A stretch of DNA of 64,000 nt from NCBI GenBank assembly GCA_022836615.1, contig MU405391.1:1-64000 (forward strand), read 5' to 3'. Position 1 is the first letter of the stretch. Every line of letters starts with the position of its first letter. The notes beneath the pieces are model-generated. The model saw only the letters and a list, made by a program, of their open reading frames with translations. It had not been told where the DNA came from and searched no databases. Origin of the DNA: Annulohypoxylon bovei var. microspora (Eukaryota; Ascomycota; Sordariomycetes; Xylariales; Hypoxylaceae). Both the position numbers and the translations under genes were made by a program. Positions 32,044 through 43,825 of the stretch are shown here, one piece after another.

Positions 32044-33528
32044 TCATTTACCATCTTCCACATTTAGCCAAGTTAACCAACGGTTGGACAGACGGTTAAC
32101 TTCCTCGATCGTCTTTGTGGTGGGTGGGTCCCTCCGGCGCATTCGCCCTTCCCTTATAAATACGACCGCCAGTAGCGCCGTTATTATTAAGGCTGCTATG
32201 AGTAGTCGCGGTTTCCTAGCTCTAAATCGCGAGTGACTCGTTATTGCTCGGACAATATTCCTCAAAGTATCGCCTGTGCCCTCCCATTTTAGCTGATAGA
32301 GACCCAAGCCAATGAGAGCCAAACTATATCCAAGTAGTTGGATGGAAGCTATGGGTGTTCTCCAAATCGCCACGGCGCTGATTACAAGAAGGATGTTCTT
32401 GAGGACGCTCACAAGCACATAAGCAAGAGCGGACATCTTTCCAATCTATGACGCGTCAATACTCTCTTTGGAAGCGATTGTAACAAGAGCTGTATATAGG
32501 AGAACCTACCAAGAAAACCATACACACGTTCAATAGGAACGCGACGATTGCATTTAGCGTCAATATTCCAAGCCCAACCTCGATGACATGTGTCCATTCA
32601 AACGAGTTCCATTCGAAAAAGAGAGATACGGCAAAGTTGGTGATAGCGCAGACCGGAGCGTAGTAATAAAGGCTGACAAGAGGATCCATGACCAATCCCT
32701 TACTTGACATAAGAGACTGTATCATAATGACACGGATCGATTCAAATAGAATGCCGGTAACCTGGAAAATGACCCCGGGCCAAGAAAATTGGATTTCGCC
32801 GGCGCTCGCTATAGTAACACCACCGACGATGAGCATGATATGGCTGCATTTCGACCAAGTTGGGTGCTCAACGCCCCATAACCAACCGACTATGAGGGTG
32901 ACGACTGGTCCAGTGGCCTATTTGTCTCATAGGTTATTCAACAGATCATATACGATATTACTGATATATGCAGTTGTTTTCATACTGACCTTTAGCATCT
33001 GTATGAACGGTACGCTCAAGTGGAGATAGACCAAATTGTTGAAGATAATGCTTCCACTATACAGAAGACCGATAGGAACGATGGTTTTCATGTATAGTGG
33101 GGTTACCATCTTGATCCTATGACGGCCATCGAGAAGACACGTCTTCCGGGCGAGCAACTGAGTAGCAGCAGTGGCGAAAGTCATGTGCCAGCATGTTAAT
33201 ATTATGGCTATTCATCGTAGTTAGAATCATGCAAGTATGTTAAACCAAGATTGTAACTTGCGATAGCCTAGATAATAGATAGGTTGGTTAGAACAGGGAA
33301 GCACTAAGTGAGTACCTACTCAGACGGGAGAGAACTTACGAAAGCCGGCATCGTCAATTAGCCACTTATTGAAGAGAATAGTGAGATTTGAAAAGAACAT
33401 CCAAAGCCTGCATTGTGCTATAAGTTAGGTATTCTGGCTCCTTGGATAGTCATAAGGCAGAAAGGAACTCACGCTGCGTAGAAATGGGGAGGCATGTCTA
33501 TGGCCACAACCGTGTTGTGGACTGGCAT
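32044..33528 (-). CDS. TPT-family (DMT superfamily) nucleotide-sugar/triose-phosphate-type transporter
   Basis: Polytopic membrane transporter of the TPT/DUF250 group in the Golgi or ER membrane; the substrate (nucleotide sugar, phosphate sugar or other) cannot be told. Exons on the minus strand are 33473-33528, 33340-33407, 32990-33207, 32510-32917 and 32044-32436 (380 aa). Visible family features are NLTILFNKWL in TM1, ILTCWHM, SGSIIFNNLVYLHLSVPFIQMLKATGPVV, the WGVEHPTWSK loop, FQVTGILFESIRVIMIQ, and YYYAPVC. There are about ten hydrophobic segments. The tail is basic, then charged, in the cytosol. All junctions keep the frame. It converges with the monooxygenase, leaving 197 bp. Confidence 0.88.
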
Positions 33529-36041
33529 CTTGGATGAAAAGCCGCGAGAGACGGCGTCCTCCGAATATAGAAGTGAATGTTACTTGAATTAAAACATAAA
33601 TTCATATGTGACGTTATCGTAGAGAATGTTGCCTACGCAGAGCAAATATGCTCATAGGTGGTATAAGCAAAAAGTCATAGTCAAGAAAGAGATGAGCGAT
33701 GCTGGAATGTATAAGAGATAAATCTTGTATCCAATAACTTCTCGATCCCATATTGCTGATGTTTGGATGAAGTTTGAATAGACCATAGGAAGCAACGACA
33801 ACGCGAACTTGGGCTGAGGCGAGGGCTGAATTGACATCCGCGGATGATAATACGTACCCGCGATGGGGCAACTTCCTTCGAATTCGAACCCCTGATACCA
33901 TTACTATAAACGGTTAGCCAATAGATCAAGTCCCCTTTCCCACATGGCTTATCCACTTAATTACCTTATGCACAGGCCATGGTACTGGATCACTGTTACT
34001 CAATTGGGTAAAGTTCTTAGACCCAGCAATTGACTTTACGAACTCCAGGTCCCCGCAGTTCTCGTTAGGCTATTCTGTGCCGCACCAGCCTTATTTATAG
34101 ACTGAGATCCTTCGATCTCCGTCTTGATGGCAAATAGAAGATTTATAGACTGATGTATTAAAGCCTAGCATGCAGATATAGTTAAGACTATTCGCATGAA
34201 TGATATGATAGGAAGTACCTACCTAGGTGCATAGCTAAGAGAGTGATGATTCATGAAATCGTTAAGTTGCAAAGCCGTACGTTACCTTAACAGCCAGATC
34301 GTGCGCATTTATGTCTCACAACTAAGTTTCCAAATCAGGCGTGTATGAAAATGGCTAGTTCGACAAATCTGAGCTTCTTCGAACGATTTTAGTTAAGTGT
34401 AACTATATGACGTATAGTTACCTACTCTTAATACCGATAAGTCCATACTTACATGTAAGCCTGTATACTTTACGCAATAACTAATATGTATTATCATTAA
34501 TCTTCAACAACTTGGTTCACGAATGTTCAAGTATTCAGTCTAAGTGACATCCAGACTATCTAGTACTTAATCCAGGTGATTTAAAACCTTCCATACTTAG
34601 GACCTTAGGTACCTAGGTGTATATCCCGAACTCACGCTTGTAGTATTACGGAGCTCATATTAGGCATTACAAATGAATACCAAATATATGACGACTGGCG
34701 CAATGAATAATAGGTAACTCGCAAGGTGATTTCAAAATCGTAAAGGTTATACTCGCCAGCCAGAACCAAGGTCGAGTCGTGAACACCACCATGACAACAC
34801 CCAAGTTTCTGCATACTTGGATAGGGCAGCACGTCGTGTAGCAGATCGTTATTAGTATATGTTCGAATAAACATAATTAGGCAGCATCTAGTAAGGACGC
34901 AAGCAGACCTCGTCCTATATCTATGAATTCCAAAACAACTCCCCAAACCCTGGTAAGCTTGCCTCTTCCACATCCACGCTCGAGCGGCAACCGCCAGTAA
35001 CTGCGGATCTCAACCCGTTCTCGTCCTCGCCGACAGCGTCATGATTATCAACTTGTTCAATTTCCTCCCGTTATCGACTTTACCTACAACATCTACGGTA
35101 GTGGAAGGGCCGACATCCGCGTGGCGGATCCACGATCGACGTCCTCCCGTTACGCAGGTACGGAATTCCCCCTCACCGGCGCCGACAACTTGATCGGTGC
35201 GGAACGACACCGCTTCCATAGATGACTTCGCCTTCATGAATACTGTGTCCTAGATAATTCATCAATGAGTTATAAAGTCAACCACTTGTAAATAGTTTGA
35301 AAGAGACAGAATACTAGCGGTCTAGTAACCTTAATTCCCAATCAGGACCTTTTCTCGACTCACTAAGGCATAGTCTTGACTTCGCACGCTGATCAGGCTA
35401 AATAAGGCGTAAAATGCATCTTGGGGGAGGGGCAGCGGTACCACGAGAACACTAAATACCCCGTACACCGCAATGGAGTTGGGAACTCGTTGCATATGCA
35501 GCCTCCAATATTCCGGATCAATAGACAAATGAGGTGCCGATTAAAGGAAACGTCACACCGCAACACAAGAACTAAAAAACGAGAACGGGAGACAGCACCG
35601 CTAATTAGCACATATATAAATGGCTGGTGTATATTCTTTCGTGATGCCCAAGGGTATCGCTAATTCTTCGAAACAAACAAAAAATATTTCTAAAATAAGA
35701 TGGATATCAGACAGAAGATTATGAGTCTCGCAGCTCAGACATCGTGGCAGTTTCCTCGTTCAACAATTCTCCCAAAAAAATATTTCGTCTCGTACTGTAT
35801 TCCAATCCATAAATTCAACTAAACACTTCTTCAATATGCATGGGATTATCATGTCCCATAAATCGGGAATCGTGGCGCCGGTGCCGTGGATTTGGCACGC
35901 GCGCGATGGTCGTGACGGGTCGTAACAAGCAAAACATTGTGGTATCAAAATACAGAGGGAGATCAAACTCCCCGGCCAAGGGTTTCTGGTGATCACATCG
36001 GTGGCCTAAGAATCGAATGCGCAATAACGCGAGTGCCAGCT
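33529..36041. other. Gene-poor gap of 2.5 kb
   Basis: No convincing gene is visible. TACCTAGGTG and TAGGTACCTA words lie at 34220-34229 and 34606-34619. A frame at 35010-35237 (minus) has more balanced composition than its surroundings and could be a remnant, but I recognise nothing in it. A tRNA-like TTCGAATTC word near 33885 does not fold into a tRNA. Confidence 0.5.
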
Positions 36042-38013
36042 TCATAGGAATCCGCCTTCGTTGGCGCCGAATACGCCAACGCTGCCCCGCCACCGACAAC
36101 GTTCGTCTCGTTCGGTCGGTGACAATGCTCCACCTCTAGGGCTCAATGCGCCGCCTCTCGGTGGCGTCGCCTGTTGAGTCCCGTCGATCTCGCTACTGCC
36201 TCGACTGCTGTTCGCGCTAGCATTTGTCTGCACAAGCAATAGGCTACTAGTGCCGCTCAATCGCTTGGTGAACTCATTAAAGCTGAGGCGCTTAACATCA
36301 GATGTCGAGTGACGCTTCTCGTGGTTTCGTCGGGTTACGCCTTCTTCCTGTACTCTACTAGGGATGGCTGACATCTCGAGCGTAGTCGCAGGGATTTGCG
36401 GTTGACTACTTGTTCGCTGAGCTGTGGGTCTTAGTCTTGAATGAGCTGTATGTGGTCGAAGGATGGCCGTACCGGAGTCTTGATTATTCGATACGGTCCT
36501 AGTACTCGATTGAGACCATTGCGACCTTCCGCTGTGACGATTGGCAATGAACTGAAGCGCCCTCTGCGCAGATGGCCCGATCTCATCATTGCCTAAGTCT
36601 TGTTCAAATCCGTCCTCATCGCTATCGTCTTCTTCGTCTTCACCAGCACCTTCCCCCTCATCGCTTTCATCTTCTTCCCAGGTACTCTTCAGTGGCTCCT
36701 TTGCTAGCACCGGTGATCTTTCCTTCTCGAAGGCCTTCTGGCGCTCCTCCGCCTGTCGCATCAATGCTTCGAATCTGGCAATGGAACTGAGCTTTTCCTC
36801 TCCTGGAACCTCGCGGTCCGAACCGGGAATACACCGTAGTTGGAATGCCCTATCGAGAATGGTCTCTCGAGGTGCTGGCGGCGAGCCGGAATAAACACTG
36901 GGTAGAAATTGGCCTGGTGCAGAGCCGATGCTCTCTCTAACCCTAATAGGAGAACTCAAGGTAGACGATCGTCCCTGTGCAGATGTCCATCCCTCGATGA
37001 ATTGATCATGATATTCCCCAACTGTCGTGGCAGGTGATGGAATATCGGAAGGATGGACTGTGGTATAATGCTGCGCTGCGTATGCCGTGGCAACAGGAGC
37101 CATCGAACTAGCGTGAGAAGACGAAATGTCACTGCGGCCGGAACGCACGCTAGCCGACCCCGCCGAGGTATACGGAATGTTCGCTTCTCGGCTGGATCCA
37201 TACGTATGATTAGACGATTTGGTAGTCATCCTCCTCCTTGTCTTCGAGGAACTGCCACTCGACGTAGCAGCATAATCCCGAGTTGCCGAGGGAGCAAACG
37301 GATTAATGAAGGTCGGCGATGTTGGACTAATTGGACTTATTGGATGCCGGCCAGGAATCTCGGGTTGTATTATCGACTGCATGTAACGGGCCCAATCCTC
37401 TAGCGTGTATGTGCGATCTTCGCCGAGACGGAACCACAATGTCGTCGGACCTGAATCCTTGGTAGTAGTTAGACCTGCAGTTCGGCTCGACCGACGCTTT
37501 CGCAACTTGTCAGTGGCAGGATCTGGGGATATTTGGATAACAAGGGTCGGAAGCACTGGTCCTTGCTTGCGATGAGCGATCATCTGGACCTGTGATTCTG
37601 TAACAGACGCTATCGAGTGCTGTTGGACCAGTTCCCAATCATCCTATAACACATTAGTACTTCCAACGTTGGACAAAAGGGGGTTATTACGCGAGGCCTT
37701 CTTACCCGAGTTTTATATATCGAAAGATAGATGGCATCAGACTGCAGTCTCTGCTGCGGCTGTGCCTTCGATGACCGGCTACCGGCGTCCTTGATACGAG
37801 CAGCGACTTGAGAGAAACCAGTATTCGACGGGAAGGCATCCCTCTGCGGACCGATGACGAGATACCGGGGCTAAAGGCGAGTTTAGCATACTTGCAAATG
37901 ATATATACAGAGTGTGGGTGCGCATCGCAGTAACGATGGGTTATTATTACCTTCCATACAGCTCTACCAATTATAGTACCCCTATCTGGGGGAGCGAGTA
38001 GAGTACCCTCCAT
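36042..38013 (-). CDS. Large Ser/Thr-rich protein with a PH-like N-terminal region
   Basis: Function unknown. Exons on the minus strand are 37951-38013, 37706-37870 and 36042-37643 (609 aa), all in phase 0. The first 165 residues have alternating strand-like segments (GRAVWKPRYLVIG, IYLSIYKT, DDWELVQQHSI, VLVIQI-like, TLWFRLGEDRTYTLEDWARYMQSI) ending in a helix with Trp. This order is that of a PH-type fold found in many fungal membrane- or cortex-associated proteins. The rest is low complexity: Ser/Pro/Thr-rich, an acidic DDESDEGE-type stretch near the middle, a KRLSFNEFTKRLSG segment, and two copies of RGGALSP near the end. The C-terminus is RWRGSVGVFGANEGGFL. Phosphorylation is likely. The start is the first ATG joined by splicing to the PH-like part. 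Confidence 0.72.
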
Positions 38014-39587
38014 ATTGGATTGCGCCGTTTGTCGTCGTTACGGCGCAGGTTGCGCGATTCGTCGGGATTCTGCCGCGGCTTGGTCTGTACGATCGCGCAC
38101 AGCAAGCGACAGATCGGATATAAAATCGACTTGGTACATTAAGGATTAAGGTAGCATATTGCAAGAAACCGGATGGCCGAGAAAAGGAAAGACACTGTCT
38201 TTCTTTTACGTTTTGTAGTATGTAGTAGAATCAAGAAGCCAAACCCATTAACAAGGAGAAATAGAAAAAAGGGAAGAAGACTCGGGTCTTCCTGACAACG
38301 CTTTCAAGACTTTTTACCGAAATCGCACACTCAATTGGCCCGTCGCAGAAGTACTCGAAGAATATGACAGAGCCAACCGGATGGAAGGGGGGGCGAGTTA
38401 AAGGTTTAGAAGAGAAGTGAGTGTGAATGGGTGAGTAGCAAGTAGTAGGTATGTAAAGTGTAGCATTGCTGACGAGACGAGGCTTGTTATGCTAGTGTAG
38501 ACTGCGTTGTAGCAGTTTGGTAGAGGACCGAGGACCCCCTAAGAAATTAATAATTATTTTTAATGCAAGTCATTTGGGTGCGCATTCCTTGTAGAGTCTA
38601 GTGAGGTCTAGTGCAATAAAATACTGGTACTGTACCGCTGCTGTACCTAAGTATTGTACATGTAGTACGAAAATACGGCAGGGGAGTACGGGAAAGTCTG
38701 GGTTGCCTGGGGCTTTTTCCAGGTACTTCGCACCTTCCAAGATCTGCAAATTATCATACAAATTTAGATGTCTACGTAATTCGTAATTGCCATCTTTTTG
38801 TCTGTTGGGTAATCAAGGGGAATACCAAGGTAAATTATGATAACTTACAGCATAGACAGACATAAATGTATGTGAGACATACATAAACTGTAATATAATA
38901 CCTAGGTGGGCATACTTCAACATATCAGCATAACTAAGTAGGTAGTAGGTATATCGAATACAAGAAGTCTAACTCAATACAGCCGGAAGTCGTATACCTC
39001 ATACTAATTACCATGTGATAGTTAAGGAGTAGCGCATTTAAAAGGTTAGTTCAAGCAAAGAATCGAGGAATTATTTCCGAGCCTAGTGGGTATGATAGTT
39101 ATGCGACAATGCCATAATTTCCTATGTCTTTGACTATTCTCTTTTTATTCAAGCAAAGCGGAATTATACTATACTCGGCATATAACTTAGGCAGTTATAC
39201 TAGCTTTCTATAGACATTTAATGTTGTATGTAAGTCTTGATACTAATATTGGCCCCCAAATCCAATCATTGTCATTCATTCGAACTTTTGACCATGGAAA
39301 ACATGGTTTCAGCTAGAGGCGAAGGATTCAGGCACAGGGATATCCTCCGCAGAAAGTGGTGTGTTTCGTCCCAAGTCTGACTAGTTGATGAGTTAATGGT
39401 ATATCCGACGAGCTGGTCACGCTTATGAAAAAGGTGCCCGTAACCAGATAGTTACTAGTGTAGTCTACTGGAATTATGCCAGACTAAAGTATAGCCCGGA
39501 GGTATATGGAGAATCACTTGCGAATCCAGACGCTACCAGCCCACGACCGGATCACTAATTCTTTTTTTAAAAAAAAAATCTCCTCCT

Positions 39588-39815
39588 ATGGGATCATGTT
39601 CATCTCAGGCAACTCCACTACCTTACCAATCAACTTCTTCTAGGTCGAATTCAAAGAAAAGTCTAGAAATGCACGTAAATGACAAGATTGCTCGATATAC
39701 GAGAATCAAAGGTGGAGAGTCCCTCGACGTTGAACGGCGAAATACGCTCAACTCAAAAAGAATAGCCAACAATTCAAGAATAAAGGGGTACCCATCCACC
39801 GCTAGTTTTACCTAA
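39588..39815 (+). CDS. Possible 75-aa protein with a dual-acylation-like N-terminus
   Basis: The frame begins MGSCSSQ, which fits an N-myristoylation site (Gly2, Ser6) with a palmitoylatable Cys4. The rest is basic and Ser-rich and matches no family I know. It sits in the long gene-poor gap, right after a T7/A10 tract. Without a homologue or transcript it may be a chance frame. Confidence 0.2.
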   Translation: MGSCSSQATPLPYQSTSSRSNSKKSLEMHVNDKIARYTRIKGGESLDVERRNTLNSKRIANNSRIKGYPSTASFT

Positions 39816-39870
39816 GTAATCACCCACTACAGTACATGCGCATATACACATGCCGTATATACCTAATAAT

Positions 39871-39895
39871 GATGGCCGCATAAGATGCGGCCATC
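39871..39895. repeat. Perfect 11-bp inverted repeat with a 3-base loop
   Basis: GATGGCCGCAT (39871-39881) is followed by AAG and its exact reverse complement (39885-39895). It is GC-rich in AT-leaning DNA and could form a stable RNA hairpin or DNA cruciform. No gene is adjacent to explain it. Confidence 0.8.
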
Positions 39896-42875
39896 GCACT
39901 AAAAGTCAACAAAAGAATTCAATGCCCCTATTAGGAGACACATATCAATGCGAACATCTCGGGGGGTTTTGTCTTTCTCTGGTCGTCTACGGAATATTTG
40001 TGCCCTATTAGAGAAGCTGTGAACTGTTAGTCTTCTGCACGCTTTGACCCTGATTTGACAACGGATAAGTTTGCCAGTACAGGGGGGCGCCATTCTATTG
40101 GACCGTTCGTCAATCAGCTCTCTGCTCTCTGCAACTAGTTTGATGCCCATGTGTTTTGCATGTACATGTTGGTAGGCAAGGTGGATCACTTGACATTACC
40201 ATCTGTATGTGTATGCAGTAGTGGTGCAGCAAGATTCCAAGCCAGAAGGTGTCCTTAATGGATAGGACGGCCGCGGATGTATGCAGTGCAGCAGCTTGGC
40301 TAGAAAAATCCACTACTGCAGTTTTCTACCATTGTTCTAGAAGCCCACGACAAATAAAGATTCAATACCTGGCATTTAGAACCCGCCCGGTATGGAGTCT
40401 ACGATACTAAGGGTCTCTCGATACGCAAGCATTTTAATAGGCCGATCGAGTTTGTAGATGGGATGAAATAGTTGCATAAAGAAAAGCAAAAAGAAGCGAT
40501 AAACTATTTTAGTCATCTGACGGTCAGTCTGACATGGGAAGATAACCGACGTCTTAGGGGGCGATCCCGGTAAGGATCAGGGGTAGAACCACATCGCGAA
40601 CGGTTCAACCATCGGAATACATGGTCCCCGCACTCTCAAAGGGAAAAAAAAGGGGATACCCCACTATCGTGCCCGTTGAGATTTAAAGCTTTGTCGTTTT
40701 TTTTTTCGTGGCTTCAACAGCTTTATGCTAAATGCCAAATCGGGGTTCCAGGCCCAGCCACAACACGTATTCCAAAGAGCATCAACAGCCATATCTCCAG
40801 GTACCTGGTTGGAGAGTAGTCCGTGGCTAATGTCGTGTCACGATAACCCGAAACTGACTCGCCTTTTTATGATAGCCGAACAAACCGATGGAGTCTCAAG
40901 TTTCAAGCTCCAAGTTCACGACAGGCAACTTGTTGGAACGAAAGCGTCATAAAAGTGTTTTTCCATTGCCCCCCTGTCCGGTGTGTTAAGAAAGGCAGTC
41001 AAACAAGGTGAATTTAGCGAGACCACAGTCCGATACTCCAATTTACATACGAGTACGATTAGGTTTGAGAGATCCTGCGTGCAAATATAACACTGTACAA
41101 TATCTGGGTAGGTAGTGATAGCAGTGTAGCAGTCGGCTTATTGTAACGTCGATACTCTGAAAGCGCAAAGTTTCTAGCCATGCCGAGTATACTCAATATA
41201 CTCGATATACTCGATATCAAAATCGAGGTTGAAGTAACGCTGAAGATTATCTTACCCGTCTTACCTCACTCAGATATGTATTTAAATTGAGGCTCCTAAT
41301 ATTTCATTCGTCGTTGTGGATGTCTTCCACCTCCGCCTTCGGCCAGTCAAAGACAGTCTCTTCACCGATATAGTGGCAATTTAGCGAAGATTTCTACTCC
41401 TTGCATAAGGATTATGCACATCAGCACCAAAACCGTCCCGGTGTTAAACCTCTTGTCCGGTGTAATCAATCTGACTAGACGTTTGTGAGGCATAATTACC
41501 AAGTCTTGTGCTCCTTTTAAAAGACAGTTTGTTCAATGGCGCCGTCCTGCCAAACCTGTAAACTTTTATGCAGAATTAGATACTACTTTTAACTAATTCG
41601 ACCCTTGTAAACAGTCGTTCCTGGATAGGATCGCGAATAATCATTCCAGTTGGTTTCTGAGAGCATCCGAATTCGGCAGGTTGGCATACGTCTAAAATGA
41701 CCTCTTCCTTCATTCAAAATCCTTTCTGCTTCCTCCATATGCAGTCATGCTGGCGCGCATATTGAATCTACATCGACACGGCTTATGTACAGTTTGTGAG
41801 ACAGATCATGATGAGAAACAGGGGGGTGGTGAAATTATTGCGGTAAATTCCGTAACAGATTTTCCCCTTTCAAAAAATGCTTGGGAACTCAATAATACAT
41901 AGTAGCTACAGTAACCTACCTAGCCATTCTACACGGGACGTCTGGAAGTCACTGCAACAACGGGCCGGCCCTTGGTACCCAGCAAGAAAAAAAGAATCGG
42001 TCAAGAGAAGAGCGAACGAAAGCACCACAATCCAAAGAGTCACCCCACCGCGGACCACACCCGCAACTCCATATCCTAGGATATGTAGTTGCAAAGACCA
42101 ACTCCCCACTCCTTGGCATCATCCCCATATTAAGAACAATTCTGTGGGGATAGTCGACAGCAAGACGGAGAAAATATAGTCCAAATTAACGGCGTGATGG
42201 TAGGCAATATTCACACATTCATCAATATCCTACTTCAGTGTATCAGTGTGTCTGGTCGATACTCAGATGCAGAACATGCGAGAACTGCAGGATAGATGCT
42301 ATGTTGATCGATATCACATCAGGCCCCTTTTCTCTGACCTGACTGCGACTTGGCTTCAACTCGCAAGGTCGCCCCTGAAACCCACACGGTTGGGTAACAT
42401 CTGCGCCGAAATATTGGATTTGGGACGACGCAATCACGCAAAAAGTCAACCCTTTATCTGAGATCCGGCGCTCCCAAACCAATGTTCTCCTAGGTCTCTC
42501 CCTTGCTTAGGTGGCTATCGATGTGACGGTGGCCCACTGCGTCCCAAGAAAATGACAAGTACAGACTACAGGCTAAAGCCTAAGTAGTAAGGAGTAGACG
42601 GCTAAGGAACGGTACGTCGCCGTTCAAAAACTACGTAGACATGAAGACGAGAAACTCAAGAAACTCTAGGAGCGAGGTTCGTGATGAACGGTGATAGCAT
42701 TCATCACATAGCGCGTAGTAGGGCTAAGAGGTGCAACTCTCCGTAATAATATCCGCCCGGGCTCGGAGAGAGATCAACACGGGATCGCTCCCCCACGCGG
42801 CGAACGGACAACGGACTCAGCTAAGGGAGATGTCAACCCCGGCCCTCCACATGGCAGCTGTAATGTATGTGCTAC

Positions 42876-42891
42876 GTACATACGTATGTAC
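42876..42891. repeat. 16-bp perfect palindrome
   Basis: GTACATACGTATGTAC reads the same on both strands and is followed by AGTAGGTAGGTA. It might be a binding site for a dimeric factor. Its function is unknown. Confidence 0.7.
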
Positions 42892-43825
42892 AGTAGGTAG
42901 GTAATTACATTAGGCGACCTGGTATGTAGGGACCTTCCCATATCCCGCTCAAGTAAGGACCGGGACTCTCTAATTTTGGGATATACTAGGCGCGAGATAT
43001 TGGGAGAGCGACGACGCACGATGACCTAATTCCTTCTACTTACTACAAATATAGGACTTGGCAATTTATCCCTCCTAGCCTCGCACGCAAAGTTCAAACA
43101 TACACTGATCAGCATCCGTATAACCCGTTGTGACGAAGACGCGGACGCGGATGATGTCGTAAGACTGAACCGTCGAGGGGAAAACGGCGTCTCTCATCTT
43201 AATCATCAATCTCGCCAAATTTCTTACAATCGATTTAGAACTGTGCTGCTGTGTCCCAAGACTGGCACGGCAATTCGTATATACCCTGACCGCTCTTTTG
43301 TCATCCCCATATCTGGGATCCGCACTGACTACCGAATTATCTAGACGGCTGGGGAAGAGGCGTCGAATATTATATGTGGGTTAGGGCACACAACTGTTTT
43401 TTCTTCGTCGAAAAGAAAATTCTAGAAAAAGAAAGGAGAGAGATGGCTATTGCTTTTGCCACGCGATGCAAGGCGTTCGGTTTGCTACAGTACCTAATCA
43501 TGGCCATGTGCTTCTAGACACTTGGCATCTTTATGGTTTCGGATGTGATGAAGTTGGTAAATACCCAGAGAGTTTGCAAATACCTGCCTAAGTACATAGG
43601 TAGGTATTGTACGCATTCACATGATAATATGTGTTCAACAAGCCTTGCTTACAAGGAATTCAACTTGGCAGCCATTCCATCATACGAAGGAACATGAGAC
43701 GCAGTAACATTCATATTCCTTTTTGATATCTCTGTAGCCTACATGTAGAATAGGCCGTGATCTCCCTTCTCATTACTCATAAAACAGCTAGACCAACCCC
43801 ACCACATCATGCCTCCATCATAAGA

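Larger units (their letters stand above)
38014..43825. other. 5.8-kb gene-poor gap
   Basis: This is the longest gap with normal base composition. No frame resembles a known protein. It contains a perfect hairpin (39871-39895), a 16-bp palindrome (42876-42891), TACCTAGGTG at 38899-38908, TAGGTA words near 43600, A/T tracts, and one small ATG frame with a lipidation-like start (39588). There is no sign of RIP. Confidence 0.5.

Noticed and set aside
33840..33960. tRNA-like B-box word (GGTTCGAATTC on the minus strand)
   Set aside because: No acceptor stem, D-arm or anticodon arm can be formed around it; the A-box is absent.
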